A stretch of DNA of 64,000 nucleotides from assembly GCF_032681285.1 (NCBI RefSeq), contig NZ_CP136336.1, forward strand, positions 5,071,001 through 5,135,000, given 5' to 3'. Positions 62,306 through 64,000 of this stretch are shown piece after piece. How positions within the stretch are numbered: position 1 is the first letter of the stretch; each line of letters starts with the position of its first letter. The translations under genes and the position numbers were made by a program. The notes beneath the pieces are model-generated. The model had not been told where the DNA came from. It ran no database searches and saw nothing but the letters and a program-made list of their open reading frames with translations. This stretch comes from Piscinibacter gummiphilus. Lineage in GTDB: Bacteria; Pseudomonadota; Gammaproteobacteria; Burkholderiales; Burkholderiaceae_C.

Positions 62306-64000
62306 TGCCGCCAGGGGCAGGCCGCAGCGCTTGACCCGCCCCCACGCACGATCTCCTCGCTCTCCTCGCCTCGTCCATTGCACCACCTCCCTCGACATCG
62401 CCACCACGCCATCGCCGCTGCGGCCTGCCTGGCTGTCGGTGCCTGGCCTTCGGCATGGGCCCAGACCGCGCCCGCTGCGGCGGAGAAGGCGCCGGTCATC
62501 GTCGAAGCCCAGGAGGTTCGTGCGCGGCCCGACCTCGACGCCGTGGCCGAAGGCGATGCCAAGCTGCGCCAGGGCCCGCTCGAGATCCGCGCCGACCGGC
62601 TCAGCTACGACCAGGCCACCGACACCGCCCGCGCCTTCGGCAACGTGCGCATCTCGCGCGACGGCAACGTCTACAGCGGGCCCGAGTTGCAACTGAAGCT
62701 GGGCACCTACGAGGGGTATTTCGTCAACCCCACCTATTTCTTCTCGCGCACGCAGGCCGGGGGCAGCGCCTCGCGCCTGGACTTCATGGGCAAGGATGTG
62801 GCGCTGGCCACCGATGGCAACTACACCAGCTGCCCACGCGACGGCAGCGGCGAGCCGGCCTGGCTGCTGCAGACACGCCGCGTGCGCATGGACCTGGCCA
62901 ACAACGAAGGCATTGCCGAAGGCGCGGTGCTGCGCTTCTACGGCGTGCCCATCCTGGCTGCCCCGGTGCTGAGCTTCCCGCTCACCGACGCGCGCAAGTC
63001 GGGCTGGTTGCCGCCCACCACCAGCGTCGACAACAAGAGCGGCTTGCAGCTCTCGGTGCCCTACTACTGGAACATCGCACCCAACCGCGACGCCACGCTC
63101 ACGCCGACGGTGTTTGCCAAACGCGGCGTCGCGCTCGGCACCCAGTTCCGCTACCTGGAGCGAAGCGACGAAGGGTCCCTGACCTTCTTCACGCTGCCCA
63201 ACGACCGCCTGACCGGCCACAGCCGCGACTCGCTCGGCTACCTGCACGAGGGCAACTTCCTCGGCAACGGCTTCTACAAGGCTGACGTGACCCGCGTCTC
63301 CGACAACGAGTACTGGAAGGACTTCCCCGGCGACTACCCGAGCCTGCTGCCGCGGCTGCTGACGGGGGATGCGCAGGTGCAGGCGCCGGTGTTCGGAAAC
63401 TGGAAGACCTACGCGCGGGTGTTGCGCTGGCAGATCCTGCAGGACAAGGTCAACCCCATCGAAGCGCCGTACGACCGCTATCCGCAGGTGGGGCTGCGCG
63501 GCACGCAACGGCTGCCGGGCGGTTTCGAGTTCGGCATGGAAACGGAATTCAACCGCTTCACGAACCCGAATGACATCACATCGGACGATCGCATCAAGAC
63601 CGACCGCATTCCCGGCGACCGCTGGCACACGGTGGGCTCGCTGAGCTTGCCGCTGGTCACGCCAAGCTGGTCGTTGGTGCCCAAGTTCTCGTTCAACGCC
63701 GCGTCCTACCACCTCGACAAGCCGCTCACCCAAGGTGAGTTCAACGGACGGCGGCAGTTCAGCCGCACCATCCCGACCTTCAGCCTCGACAGCGCCTGGG
63801 TGCTCGAGCGCGATGCCACCTGGTTCGGGCGCGACATGCACCAGACCCTGGAGCCCCGCCTCTACTACGTGAAGACACCGTACCGCGACCAGAAAGGCCT
63901 GCCCAAGTTCGATACCGCCGCGCGCGACTTCAATTTCGATTCGATCTACAGCGACAACGGGTTCTCGGGCGTCGACCGCGTGTCCGACTACCACCAGGTG
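62306..64000 (+). CDS. lptD: LPS-assembly protein LptD, N-terminal part (runs off window)
   Basis: Reading continues without a stop from ATG 62306 to the end of the window, 565 codons. The N-terminus has a long basic region, then a signal-like HHAIAAAACLAVGAWPSAWA ahead of the mature AQTAPAA. The N-terminal OstA/LptA-like jellyroll contains EGDAKLRQGPLEIRADRLSY, GNVRISRDGNVYSGPELQLK and the Cys in YTSCPRDGSG. The beta-barrel starts near residue 210 (LPPTTSVDNKSGLQLSVPYY). LptD, with LptE, inserts lipopolysaccharide into the outer leaflet. An alternative TTG at 62378 would give a more usual signal peptide. Confidence 0.9.

Overview
This window looks like ordinary chromosome of a high-GC betaproteobacterium of the order Burkholderiales. 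I infer the Rubrivivax/Leptothrix/Rhizobacter side of the order, not proven. The grounds are strong G/C bias at third codon positions, two DUF4148 secreted proteins, a fused three-part indolepyruvate ferredoxin oxidoreductase next to an Lrp regulator, abundant LivFGHMK-type transport, a class 2 AmgK/LptD divergent pair, and the general mix of LysR, IclR, TetR and YafY regulators. I saw no rRNA or tRNA gene, CRISPR array, IS element, integrase or prophage.

Layout, left to right. 1-4084 (minus): a cut-off PAS protein, then an apparent operon running lrp - degenerate GGDEF protein - EamA exporter - divergent Nramp, with overlapping or nearly touching genes. It is divergent from the 1187-residue indolepyruvate oxidoreductase (4257-7820). 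7823-9221: an orphan HTH-HipA (YjjJ/HipH-like) kinase gene preceded by three copies of a TTCTATTCA operator-like repeat. 9291-12052: a lipoprotein, outer-membrane phospholipase A and thioesterase II. 12049-15239 (minus): a tight five-gene cluster LysR - GFA - TSUP permease - Asp/Glu-racemase-like - GFA, whose pathway I cannot name. 15721-21806 (minus): IclR regulator and a branched-chain amino acid-type ABC operon (livG, livF, livK, livH, livM, DUF2164). Its livG-livF gap holds two inverted copies of a structured repeat with compensating arm changes.

22111-29524: cytochrome b561 with two YceI proteins, a hybrid histidine kinase, a third YceI, and a porin - small phosphate-binding-like protein - chemoreceptor operon. 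29748-44258: proA, an IMPase, queC, an ArsR-like regulator, LemA with an M48 protease, a tautomerase divergent from a GlxA-type regulator, a folE-BLUF pair, a VOC protein, a WYL regulator, a LapG-like cysteine protease, a DUF805 protein, an amidase and TetR. 44433-50241: an RND efflux operon (adaptor, pump, outer-membrane channel) divergent from tetR, with an AcrR-type palindrome over the promoter. 50269-57300: an HxlR regulator, a 57-residue membrane protein, two alpha/beta hydrolases, an aldehyde dehydrogenase with a clear terminator, and two M20 peptidases. 57292-64000: a flavoprotein, two DUF4148 paralogues, a LysR regulator, amgK and the start of lptD.

The observations I would check first are the structured repeat pair at 19926-20180, the LysR-GFA-TSUP-racemase-GFA cluster, and the HTH-HipA gene with its operator array. 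Degenerate active sites (WDGKQF for GGDEF, Walker A Lys to Arg in LivF, Nramp without its metal-binding motifs) are visible directly. Their functional meaning is inference.
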